The translations under genes were made by a program, and so were the position numbers. Of a DNA stretch of 36,814 bases, positions 18,234 through 25,946 are shown piece by piece; positions within the stretch are counted from its first letter, which is position 1, and each line of letters opens with the position of its first letter. The notes under the pieces were generated by a model. That model made no database searches. It was not told the origin of the DNA and saw nothing but the letters and a program-made list of their open reading frames with translations. The stretch spans positions 1 through 36,814 of the forward strand of contig JAGQHN010000044.1 in NCBI GenBank assembly GCA_020431825.1, in the 5' to 3' direction. The DNA is from Trueperaceae bacterium. Its GTDB lineage: Bacteria; Deinococcota; Deinococci; Deinococcales; Trueperaceae.

Positions 18234-19184
18234 TTATTCGCCTAAAGGAGCAATGCTGCCATCAATAATGCCTGAGATTGCCGCTTCAGCCGCAGCTTTG
18301 GCGTCTGCGCCAGCATTGTCATTGATTTCCATATCCAGGCCACCATTTTCGAGGGTAATCACATAGGCTTCACCACCAAGTTTGCCAGCCTTGACCTGCT
18401 CAATAATGGGCTTGAGAATAACTGTCCAGTCGTAGACCTGGTTGGCGACCACAATCTCAGGTGCAAGCTCTGTTTGACTTGCCTGGGTACCGAGCCATAA
18501 GAGACCACGCTCTTTGGCTACTCCGATGGCACCAACTACCATCTGCGCTGAACCTGTAAGGACATCGGCACCAGCTTCGGCATGAGTATTGGCGGCTTCG
18601 GTCGCCAGCGCCACGTCACCAAAAGAGCCAATGTAATTCACATTGACCTGAACTTCAGGATTGGTAGCAGTAGCTCCAATCTTAAAGCCATCAACATAGA
18701 GCTTGGCGTCTCCTACTTCTATGGGGCCAACTACTCCGATAATGCCAGATTTAGACAGGGTCGCGGCTATGACACCATTGACATAACCACCCTGATCTGA
18801 GGCCGCTTCATAGGCATAGACATTGTCCATGCCAAAAGTGTCACCTGCGGTACCCCAGGCAAAGCTAACATCTGGGAAGTCAGGAGCAATTTCTTGCAGG
18901 GGTGCACCGTACTGTGACCCGTGAGCAATGATCAGGTCATAGCCCTGGCTGGCCCAGTCACGAATGGCAGCAGCAGCATCATCGACGACGAAGGTGCCAT
19001 CGGCATAATCAAACTCAAAATTGTCTGCGCCCATTTCTTCTTGAATAGCTAAGAGCGAATCATACATGCTCTCGCTAAAGGCAAGATCATTGGTGGCACT
19101 AGGCATAACGACGGCAACTTTAAAGGCGTCTTGCGCCCAGGCTAAACCTAACAGTAGACATAAACTAACAACCAAACGCTTCAT
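18234..19184 (-). CDS. BMP family (PnrA/Med-like) periplasmic binding protein
   Basis: A 316-residue binding protein. It has a signal peptide (MKRLVVSLCLLLGLAWAQ) with a probable A-W-A cleavage after res 17 and no lipobox cysteine. The mature part begins FKVAVVMPSATNDLAFSESMY, the BMP-family opening, followed by GxQYGAPLQEIAPDFPDVSFAW and YEAASDQGGYVNGVIAATLSKSG. PnrA-like members bind purine nucleosides; here the ligand is inferred from family only. GGAGG lies 6 bases before the ATG. It is the third gene of the operon, after two permeases, and is followed by a hairpin. It contains no CTCGAG. Confidence 0.93.
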   Translation of the reverse strand: MKRLVVSLCLLLGLAWAQDAFKVAVVMPSATNDLAFSESMYDSLLAIQEEMGADNFEFDYADGTFVVDDAAAAIRDWASQGYDLIIAHGSQYGAPLQEIAPDFPDVSFAWGTAGDTFGMDNVYAYEAASDQGGYVNGVIAATLSKSGIIGVVGPIEVGDAKLYVDGFKIGATATNPEVQVNVNYIGSFGDVALATEAANTHAEAGADVLTGSAQMVVGAIGVAKERGLLWLGTQASQTELAPEIVVANQVYDWTVILKPIIEQVKAGKLGGEAYVITLENGGLDMEINDNAGADAKAAAEAAISGIIDGSIAPLGE

Positions 19185-19247
19185 ATTTTCCTCCAGAAAT
19201 GATTTAAACAGGATACTTGTAGGGGGCTCGAGCCAATACGTTCCTCC

Positions 19248-20177
19248 TTAAGAACCACGTTCATAAGTCTTGGTTAAGGCAGCAGGCGGTCTCACCCTGC
19301 CTGCGGAAAAAATCAGTACCACAATGGTCAAAACATAAGGCATCATGACAGCAATGTCTGAAGGTATAGGGACACCTAAAACTTGCATCCAGACCTGTAA
19401 GGCATTGACAAAACTAAAAATAAGCGAACCCAAAAGCACATAAAAAGGTCGCCAGCCACCAAAATACACCAGAGCAACCGCAATAAAGCCCATACCATTG
19501 GTTAAATTTTGTTGAAAAACATTGAGCAGAGCGATAGATAAGGACGCTCCCGCAATGCCAGCTAAAATACCCCCCAGGGTTAGGGTCAGGTAGCGAGTTT
19601 TTTGCACGCTTACGCCCAAAGAATCAGCTGCTTCAGGGTTTTCACCAACTGCCCGAATGTTTAGCCCAAAGGTTGTCTTATTTAAGATGAACCAGGCAAG
19701 GGGTATGAGCAAATAGGCACCGTAAACCAGAACGCTCTGGCTAAAAAAGATATCGCCAAAAAACGGAATCTTGCTTAAAAGGGGGATGGGAAACTCCTTA
19801 AAACCACTAATAGCTTTAGCTGTACCAACAAATTTCTGAAACAGTAAGTCACTAAGTCCAAGTCCAAAAAGATAAACCCCAATGCCACTAATGCCCTGTT
19901 CAGCTTGCAAGGTAATACTAATAAAGCCCATGGCTATCCCCATAAGTCCGCCTACAAGTATGGCGACCAGCAAGCCTAACCAGGGACTACCCAGGGTCAA
20001 GACGGTAAAATAGCTGCTAAAAGCTGCTAGCAGCATAATGCCATCTACACCCAGATTGAGGACGCCGCTGCGCTGGCCAAAGGTCTCACCGATAGCAGCA
20101 TAAAGATAGGGGGTCGCTAGACGAATGCCTGAAGATAAAATGCCAATAACGACGGTCCAATCAAGAAAGTCTTGCAT
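19248..20177 (-). CDS. BMP-type ABC importer permease (NupQ/YufQ-like)
   Basis: A 309-residue integral membrane protein with about 8-9 TM segments. The early GETFGQRSGVLNLGVDGIMLL and the later NIRAVGENPEAADSLGVSV coupling loop are standard for nucleoside-type BPD_transp_2 permeases. It ends with a basic segment on the cytoplasmic side. The start ATG 20177 overlaps the preceding permease stop by one base (TGATG-type), so the two are probably translated together and assemble as a heterodimer. It contains no CTCGAG. Confidence 0.93.
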   Translation of the reverse strand: MQDFLDWTVVIGILSSGIRLATPYLYAAIGETFGQRSGVLNLGVDGIMLLAAFSSYFTVLTLGSPWLGLLVAILVGGLMGIAMGFISITLQAEQGISGIGVYLFGLGLSDLLFQKFVGTAKAISGFKEFPIPLLSKIPFFGDIFFSQSVLVYGAYLLIPLAWFILNKTTFGLNIRAVGENPEAADSLGVSVQKTRYLTLTLGGILAGIAGASLSIALLNVFQQNLTNGMGFIAVALVYFGGWRPFYVLLGSLIFSFVNALQVWMQVLGVPIPSDIAVMMPYVLTIVVLIFSAGRVRPPAALTKTYERGS

Positions 20178-21274
20178 CAGGCGTCTACCATCTTTTGCAA
20201 GGCACGACGCTTGGCTCTTCGTCTGCGCCAGAGTTCACTGCTCACTACAAAAATAACAATAAGTCCGTTAAGCGTTATGACCAGAGCGGCAGGAACCTGA
20301 ACGGCTCTTTGCATTTTGGTAGCCCCAACTAAAAGAGCGCCAAAGAAAAAAGAAGCCGGAATTGTTCCGATAGGGTGGAGCTGCCCGAATAAAGCAGCAA
20401 CAATGCCATTAAATCCGGCCGAGCCAGTAAAACCTGCTGCTGTGCCATCGGTTACCATTCGGTGACTTAGACCATAGACTTGAATGGCCCCAGCCAGCCC
20501 GCAAAAAGCCCCACTTAACATAAGCGATAAAATAATGGTGCGATTGATAGATATGCCTGCATATTTGGAAGCAAAGGCATTGAGCCCAACCGCTCTAATC
20601 CGGTAACCAAGTGAGGTGCGCCAGAGCAGAACATAAACCACCACTGCCAGTAGTACTGCGATAGCTGCCCCTAAATGAAGCCGGGTGGGTACAAGACGAG
20701 GCAGATCAAAAGCCCTTGCTAATCTTGCCGTTTGGGGAATCGCGGCAGCACCAATTTGCTCTTTATCAATCATAGGACCGCGCAATAAAAAGTTCATAAG
20801 TTGCACAGCTATAACATTCATCATAATGGTGCTAAGAATTTCGTTGACATTGAAACGGGCTTTGAGAAAGCCAGCAATTCCTCCCCAGATGGCCCCGCCC
20901 AGGAAACCAACGATCAGAGCTAGAGGCACCACAAACCAGGCTGGCCATGAGGGTAAGCGAATGCCTACCAGAGTTGCTGCCAGGGCACCCATAATCATTT
21001 GCCCCTCGCCACCTATATTGATAACGCCAGCCCGGAAGGCAATGCAAATACCTAAACCCACCAGAAGTAAAGGGGTAGCTTTAACAATAGTGTCTGCCCA
21101 GGCATTTTTGTTACCAAAAGCACCCTCGAGTAACGCTGCATAGCCCTCGAGTGGGTTTGCTCCAAGTAGCAGCAACATAACTGCCCCAACGGCTAAAGCA
21201 AAAAGTGCCGCAATTATTGGCAATGAAGCATCAAATAGGCGATCAAAAAGTCGTTTATTTAGTCTCTTTTGCAT
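20177..21274 (-). CDS. BMP-type ABC importer permease (NupP/YufP-like)
   Basis: A 365-residue permease and the first gene of the importer operon. A basic N-terminus (QKRLNKRLFDRLF) leads to about nine TM segments. GVINIGGEGQMIMGALAAT (about 84-103) and RAVGLNAFASKYAGISI are family landmarks, and a basic tail (WRRRRAKRRALQK) closes it. No clear Shine-Dalgarno precedes ATG 21274. A TATACA box within the inverted repeat 21289-21317 is a plausible -10 element, which would make this repeat an operator over the promoter. Confidence 0.93.
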   Translation of the reverse strand: MQKRLNKRLFDRLFDASLPIIAALFALAVGAVMLLLLGANPLEGYAALLEGAFGNKNAWADTIVKATPLLLVGLGICIAFRAGVINIGGEGQMIMGALAATLVGIRLPSWPAWFVVPLALIVGFLGGAIWGGIAGFLKARFNVNEILSTIMMNVIAVQLMNFLLRGPMIDKEQIGAAAIPQTARLARAFDLPRLVPTRLHLGAAIAVLLAVVVYVLLWRTSLGYRIRAVGLNAFASKYAGISINRTIILSLMLSGAFCGLAGAIQVYGLSHRMVTDGTAAGFTGSAGFNGIVAALFGQLHPIGTIPASFFFGALLVGATKMQRAVQVPAALVITLNGLIVIFVVSSELWRRRRAKRRALQKMVDA

Positions 21275-21288
21275 TTTGTCAACTTAAG

Positions 21289-21317
21289 AACTTGCATTTT
21301 GTATAAATATGCAAGTT
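21289..21317. promoter_or_regulatory. Inverted repeat over the probable promoter of the BMP-importer operon
   Basis: AACTTGCAT (21289-21297) and ATGCAAGTT (21309-21317) are perfect 9-base arms around an 11-base AT-rich spacer that contains TATACA on the minus strand. It ends 14 bases before the permease start. A repressor bound here would cover the -10 region. Confidence 0.55.
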
Positions 21318-21358
21318 TGGTAATAATACCCTAGTTTTCAAAAAATAGGAAGCATTAC

Positions 21359-21385
21359 AGTCTTTTACTTATGCTACAAAAGACT
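21359..21385. other. Short hairpin in the divergent gap
   Basis: AGTCTTTT (21359-21366) and AAAAGACT (21378-21385) can form an 8-bp stem with an 11-base loop. It lies in the 260-base gap between the importer operon and a small membrane protein gene. Function is unknown; it could end or modulate an upstream transcript on either strand. Confidence 0.35.
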
Positions 21386-21534
21386 AAAATGTATAGCCCC
21401 AGATTTAACAGGGGTTGCTAAAATGACTTATCATTTACGCTGTGTTGCTCGATCAAGTTTTTGGAGGTCTTGGGTGTAAGTTGTCGTTAGCGCTCTTTTT
21501 CTAAATTTTCCCGAAGACTCCAAGAGGAGTCAGG

Positions 21535-21837
21535 ATGAAAACGCTAGATTATAAGGCAAATTATCGGCAGATCGTTGAAAAACTTGGGATGTCCCAGAAA
21601 CGTACTATAGCTATACTGATAGCTTTTTGGGTGTTGCTGATGATAAGTTATATCGTCTTTAGCTCGAGCAGCAACATCCACTTTAAACTTGGTTTTTTAC
21701 CAGCACTTTTATTGGCATACCCTGTTACATTTTTGCTTCACTATCATTTTTATACAGTGAATGCCATTGTTTCCGAATTAGAGGAAGTCAAACTAGAACT
21801 TCAAGCCCTTAAAAATAAGAGCCAAGGTCAGAATTAG
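21535..21837 (+). CDS. Small membrane protein, two TM helices, unknown
   Basis: A 100-residue protein that I do not recognise. A polar start (about res 1-23) is followed by two hydrophobic helices (about 24-43 and 50-72), then a charged Glu/Lys/Leu-rich tail (about 78-97) that looks like a short coiled coil. GAGGAG stands 7 bases before the ATG, so translation is well supported. This topology puts both ends on the same, probably cytoplasmic, side. It sits between the divergent nucleoside-type importer and a convergent nucleotidase gene, with 44 bases to the latter. Confidence 0.75.
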   Translation: MKTLDYKANYRQIVEKLGMSQKRTIAILIAFWVLLMISYIVFSSSSNIHFKLGFLPALLLAYPVTFLLHYHFYTVNAIVSELEEVKLELQALKNKSQGQN

Positions 21838-21881
21838 CTTATCAAAAAGGTGTGATTACATTTCTGGCACTAAAAGAAGTC

Positions 21882-22421
21882 TTAACCGGGTTGCTGCTGA
21901 AAAAATTCTTTAACCTCGAGCCAGCTGTTTACCCTGGTAAACTCTGTGACTTCTTTATTGGCGGGAGAGCTAAATAAAAGACCTTTACCCCGAAAATTTC
22001 GCAATTGACTGGGGTTGTCGTCCACCAGATAGTCCGCGGCAATAATGCCCTTATTGCCACAAAAGACAAAATGCATGGCATCTAAAAAAGGAAAATGCTC
22101 GAGGAGCCATTCATACTTGGCAGTAAAGGAAAAAGGCACTTCCATAGCAGCTGTGGCAATAAAAATGTCATAGCGCTCAGCCAGTTCAGAGATGACTTCC
22201 TGGGCGTAAGGAAAAACCTCGAGATGTCTGAAAAAGTCAGGTTCATCCATAACGTCACGTACTTGTTGCCGGTGCTCTCCAGGTATGACATCATAAATAT
22301 GCTTGCCGTTTAGGGCTTCTAAATCCAAGCGAATACCGTAATCAATCTCATAGCGCTCGAGCCTTGCCTTTAAGGTATCGGCAATAACTTCATCCATATC
22401 AATTGCAATACGTTGTTTCAT
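21882..22421 (-). CDS. 5'(3')-deoxyribonucleotidase-like HAD phosphatase
   Basis: A 179-residue HAD-superfamily protein of the NT5C type. Motif I is IDMDEV, with Asp8 as nucleophile and Asp10 as acid/base. Motif II is IFIATAAME, where the usual Thr/Ser follows the strand. A lysine is seen at TAKYEW, and motif IV is YLVDDNPSQL with paired aspartates. This family removes phosphate from deoxyribonucleoside monophosphates. GAGG precedes ATG by 7 bases. The neighbouring BMP-type importer suggests a role in nucleoside salvage or overflow, which is inference from context. A GCTTATATAAGC palindrome (22439-22450) lies just upstream and probably includes the -10 region. Confidence 0.85.
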   Translation of the reverse strand: MKQRIAIDMDEVIADTLKARLERYEIDYGIRLDLEALNGKHIYDVIPGEHRQQVRDVMDEPDFFRHLEVFPYAQEVISELAERYDIFIATAAMEVPFSFTAKYEWLLEHFPFLDAMHFVFCGNKGIIAADYLVDDNPSQLRNFRGKGLLFSSPANKEVTEFTRVNSWLEVKEFFQQQPG

Positions 22422-22572
22422 ACTTACCTCTAAGAACAGCTTATATAAGCCATTTGCAGTTGCATCTTAACCTAAGAATAGGCAGGGGAGACTTGACTAT
22501 TCTTACTATTTCACAGAAGCCATCTCTGATAAGTCTGCGATAAATACCTCAAGTTCTCTCAGACTTTGTAGG

Positions 22573-22578
22573 TAGAAT
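22573..22578 (+). promoter_or_regulatory. -10 box (TAGAAT) of a probable leaderless glmM
   Basis: TAGAAT ends 6 bases before ATG 22585, and no purine-rich ribosome site lies between. This spacing would start the mRNA at or within a base of the start codon. A good -35 is not apparent. Confidence 0.45.
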
Positions 22579-22584
22579 ACGCCC

Positions 22585-23919
22585 ATGTCGAGGAAGTATT
22601 TTGGAACTGATGGGGTTCGCGGGCTTGCGGGTCAGCACCCTATGACCGCAGAATTTGCCTTTAAATTGGGCATTGCCGCTACCGAAGCCCTTAAACATCA
22701 AGGGATTAAACATCCGAAATTTACGCTGGGTATGGATACGCGGCGTTCTGCCCGTATGCTGGCGCACGCTATGAGTAGCGCGCTTATGTCAAGAGGTGCC
22801 AGCATTATTCTGCTGGATGTTATGCCAACACCAGGCGTTTCTTACCTGACGCGTACCCTTGGTGCCGATGCCGGGATTGTAATAAGCGCTTCACATAATC
22901 CTTTTTACGACAACGGAATCAAGTTCTTTAATGCGCAGGGTGAAAAGCTAAATGATGAGGTTGAACTCGAGATCGAGCGCTGGCTCGAGCAGGGAAGTGG
23001 TGACCTTGTTCCGATAACTGGCGAGGCCATAGGCAATTCACAGCGCTACCGTCTTGAGCAGGATGACTATTACAGCTTTTTGCTTGATAATGGCCCGAGG
23101 CTCAAGGGTATGCATATTGCTATTGACTGTGCTCATGGTGCCAGCTATGCCCTTGCGCCGCGTCTTTTTAAAGCCCTGGGTGCCAAGGTTGAGGTTATAG
23201 GAGCAGAACCTGACGGACTTAATATCAATGTTGATTGTGGTTCGACGCATCCTGAAACACTTATTGATAAGGTGCTTAAAGAAGACTTGGACTTTGGTAT
23301 TGCCTTTGATGGTGATGCAGACAGAGCGCTACTGGTTGACCGAAAAGGCCGTCTGGTTACAGGTGATCATATCCTGACCATTTGTGCACTGGTTCGTAAG
23401 GAGCGCGCAGTGGCAGCTACGCTTATGAGTAATCTGGGTGTAGAAAACTATCTTAAAAACCGCGGTGTTTATATGATTCGCACCAAAGTGGGTGACCGCT
23501 ACGTGCATGAAGCCCTCCTGGAAAATGATCTCAACCTTGGTGGCGAGCAGTCTGGACATATGCTGTTCCTGGATAAGGCTCCTACCGGGGATGGTCTTTT
23601 GACAGCCTTACAAACGCTTTTGGCAGTAGAAAAGAGTGAGCAAAGTCTGGAAGCCTGGATGGATGATATTCCGCTTTATCCGCAGACACTGGTGAATGTT
23701 AAGGTGCCTGCCGCACTCAAGGCAACGCTCGAGGCTCACCCCATAGTTGCAGCAGCCGTTAAAGATGCGCAGGGGCAATTAGGTGAGGAAGGACGTATTA
23801 ATTTGCGTCCTAGTGGCACCGAACCCTTGATTCGGGTGATGGTTGAGGGCTCCAGTCAGGAGCAAATTAACCGTATTGCTAAAACTGTGGCAGATGCCGT
23901 AGAAAGTGTATCAGCCTGA
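22585..23919 (+). CDS. glmM: Phosphoglucosamine mutase
   Basis: A 444-residue cytosolic enzyme that converts glucosamine-6-phosphate to glucosamine-1-phosphate for UDP-GlcNAc, peptidoglycan and amino-sugar synthesis. It begins RKYFGTDGVRGLAG, carries the phosphoserine loop ISASHNP with Ser103, the metal site DGDADR (242-247), the GEQSGH substrate loop and the C-terminal phosphate site RPSGTEP. All are intact, and length is typical. Its product feeds the UDP-GlcNAc-derived sugars, and possibly the GDP-amino-sugar route, of the polysaccharide cluster starting at 25947. It appears leaderless. Confidence 0.97.
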   Translation: MSRKYFGTDGVRGLAGQHPMTAEFAFKLGIAATEALKHQGIKHPKFTLGMDTRRSARMLAHAMSSALMSRGASIILLDVMPTPGVSYLTRTLGADAGIVISASHNPFYDNGIKFFNAQGEKLNDEVELEIERWLEQGSGDLVPITGEAIGNSQRYRLEQDDYYSFLLDNGPRLKGMHIAIDCAHGASYALAPRLFKALGAKVEVIGAEPDGLNINVDCGSTHPETLIDKVLKEDLDFGIAFDGDADRALLVDRKGRLVTGDHILTICALVRKERAVAATLMSNLGVENYLKNRGVYMIRTKVGDRYVHEALLENDLNLGGEQSGHMLFLDKAPTGDGLLTALQTLLAVEKSEQSLEAWMDDIPLYPQTLVNVKVPAALKATLEAHPIVAAAVKDAQGQLGEEGRINLRPSGTEPLIRVMVEGSSQEQINRIAKTVADAVESVSA

Positions 23920-24003
23920 TTCTTTAAGCATAGGGTACCAGCCAGTACTGGCCACAAGCTGATGCTTTGCATGAGGTTTCAGAAATCTTAAAGATTAGAG
24001 GAC

Positions 24004-25650
24004 TTACTGGGTTCCCACAAGTGATTTGGTGAGGCCTTGCAGATATTTCTCAGCTGCTTCCTGAGGAACAGGTTTGTCATAATAAAGTCCCTGAGCACCC
24101 TGGTAGCCCATGCGGCCCAAGATGGCATGTTGTTCAGGGGTGTCGACTCCTTCTGCAAGTAAGCCCTTATTAAGGGTTTTGGCCAGATAAGCGGTTATTT
24201 CAGCATAGGCTCGAGCCTTCTGTGAGCGAACCAGGTCTTTAACATGCTCTTTACTCAATTTGAAAGTTGAGAAGGGCAAACTGAGCAACTGGGATAAGGA
24301 GGCTTTGCCAGCGCCAAATTCATCTAGCACCAGCCCAATACCTAAATCGGCAAGTGCCTGAGTACAGCTCAAAATCTGCTCAAAATCTTGATAGATAATG
24401 CTTTCAGCTAACTCGAGCTCGAGCTGTTGGGGTTTTAGGCGGAACTCGACCAGGGTACGTGCCACAAACTCAATAAAGTCAGCTTGTTTAAACTGAGCCG
24501 CTGAGACATTGACAGAAATCTTGACATTTTTAGCCCCGTGCCAGCTTGCAAGCTGGTGGCAGGCTTCTCTTATGGCCCAGCGGTCAAGCGGTATCAGCAG
24601 ACCAATGCTTTCAGCCAGGGGCAAGAACTCGCCAGGTTTCACCAGACCAAAATCACTGTTTTCCCAGCGCAGTAAGACTTCAAAGCCCAGGAGTTTACCC
24701 GAAGCGATATCTAGCTGGGGTTGAAAGGCAAGCTTAAATTCATGGTTGTCAAAACCGTATTGCAGTGCTTTCTCGAGTTGTTTCTTCCGAGTTTCTGACT
24801 CACGCATTTCAGCATTTTTTATTTCAAAACGGTTGCGTCCGGAGGCTTTAACGGCGTACATGGCTGTGTCAGCACTTTTGATAAGTTCATGGGCGTGCTG
24901 CCCGTCCTCAGGGTACATACTGATACCGACACTGGCACCAATATCCACTTCTTTGCCCATAATCGTGGTAGGTTTTGAAATGGTCTGAACGATTTTGGCG
25001 GCAACTTTGGCGGCAGCATCGGTGCTGCTTAAGTCGCCAAGTAAAAGCATAAATTCATCGCCACCCAAGCGGGCTACGGTATCTCCCTGCCGTACGACGG
25101 ATTTTAAGACCTTGGCGACATGTTTCAAGAGGGCATCACCAACATCATGCCCGTAGTTATCGTTCACCTGTTTAAACCGGTCCAGGTCAACAAAAAGTAC
25201 GCCTAATAAGCTGTCTTTACGCTCGCTCTCTTTGATGGTGAGCTCGAGCTGCTTTTCAAAACTAAGACGATTTAGAAGCCCGGTTAGAGGATCATATTTT
25301 GCCTTATCTGAAACGTGCTTGTAGGCTCTAAGCTGCTTATGCAAGTAAGACATATAGCCAACCAGCAGGGCAACCACAATATAACTGCCAATCTCGAGCC
25401 CACGGCGAGGCAGGTTATGAAAGACAGCTCCGCCTGATTCGCCTAAGAGATAAAAGAAATAACTCAAGCTAATAAATGACAAAAGAGCAGCGCTGATTAA
25501 GCCCCCACGCCGCTGCCAGGTCCAGGCTGCCAGCGCAATCGGGATCAGTGCCACAAAGGCAGCATTAATGTTGAGGTATCTAAAAAGTAAGGCAAAACTA
25601 AAAAGATAGATACCAGTACTGACAAAACTTGCATATCTCAACCACAACAT
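24004..25650 (-). CDS. Membrane GGDEF-EAL protein, cyclase intact, EAL degenerate
   Basis: A 548-residue cyclic-di-GMP protein. The N-terminus has about four TM helices (to about res 107), then a short linker and a GGDEF domain with intact GGDEF (196-200) and the inhibitory RxxD site RQGD (187-190). The EAL domain follows. Its first glutamate (E324 in FEVLLRW) and the NVS asparagine are present, but the DDFG pair reads DEFG (443-446), the KID motif reads KLS (Ser466 in place of Asp) and AEGVET reads AEGVDT. In active phosphodiesterases the paired Asp and the KID Asp are catalytic, so this EAL is probably inactive or weak. The protein likely makes c-di-GMP, with the EAL part sensing it. It stands divergent from the polysaccharide operon, and c-di-GMP commonly controls such operons. 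Confidence 0.92.
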   Translation of the reverse strand: MLWLRYASFVSTGIYLFSFALLFRYLNINAAFVALIPIALAAWTWQRRGGLISAALLSFISLSYFFYLLGESGGAVFHNLPRRGLEIGSYIVVALLVGYMSYLHKQLRAYKHVSDKAKYDPLTGLLNRLSFEKQLELTIKESERKDSLLGVLFVDLDRFKQVNDNYGHDVGDALLKHVAKVLKSVVRQGDTVARLGGDEFMLLLGDLSSTDAAAKVAAKIVQTISKPTTIMGKEVDIGASVGISMYPEDGQHAHELIKSADTAMYAVKASGRNRFEIKNAEMRESETRKKQLEKALQYGFDNHEFKLAFQPQLDIASGKLLGFEVLLRWENSDFGLVKPGEFLPLAESIGLLIPLDRWAIREACHQLASWHGAKNVKISVNVSAAQFKQADFIEFVARTLVEFRLKPQQLELELAESIIYQDFEQILSCTQALADLGIGLVLDEFGAGKASLSQLLSLPFSTFKLSKEHVKDLVRSQKARAYAEITAYLAKTLNKGLLAEGVDTPEQHAILGRMGYQGAQGLYYDKPVPQEAAEKYLQGLTKSLVGTQ

Positions 25651-25903
25651 CGCTAATTCAGTTTAGGTATTGGGGTATGACAAAAAACTGAATATTCTTT
25701 ATTCATACACTTAGCTTGTAATAAAAGTGTAATCCCAGAGGGAACTTTGCTTAAAAAGATGTGGTGGCACTATTAGAGAGGACTAAGGCTTAAAAGTGTT
25801 TTTTGGTTTAAGGTTACACCTTGCTCCTTGCTCAAAATTGAATGCCAATTTATTCATAAATCGACTCAAACCCGAAATCATCACACCCATTAGCAGCGGA
25901 ATG

Positions 25904-25936
25904 CCCTACATTGGTAGGGGTGCAGTAAACACCCCT
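25904..25936 (+). promoter_or_regulatory. Two mutually exclusive hairpins before the polysaccharide operon
   Basis: CCCTAC (25904-25909) pairs with GTAGGG (25914-25919). AGGGGTG (25916-25922) pairs with CACCCCT (25930-25936). The stems share 25916-25919, so only one can form. The second ends one base before the GGAG ribosome site (25938-25941) of the Wzc-like gene. A weak promoter candidate (TTGCTC 25828-25833, 17 bases, TATTCA 25851-25856) would place both in an 80-90-base leader. The rest of the 296-base gap shows nothing that I can name. Confidence 0.4.
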
Positions 25937-25946
25937 CGGAGTCGCT

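Noticed and set aside
21275-21534. Purine or other nucleoside riboswitch upstream of the BMP importer
   Set aside because: Only inverted repeats were seen; none of the conserved aptamer segments is present.
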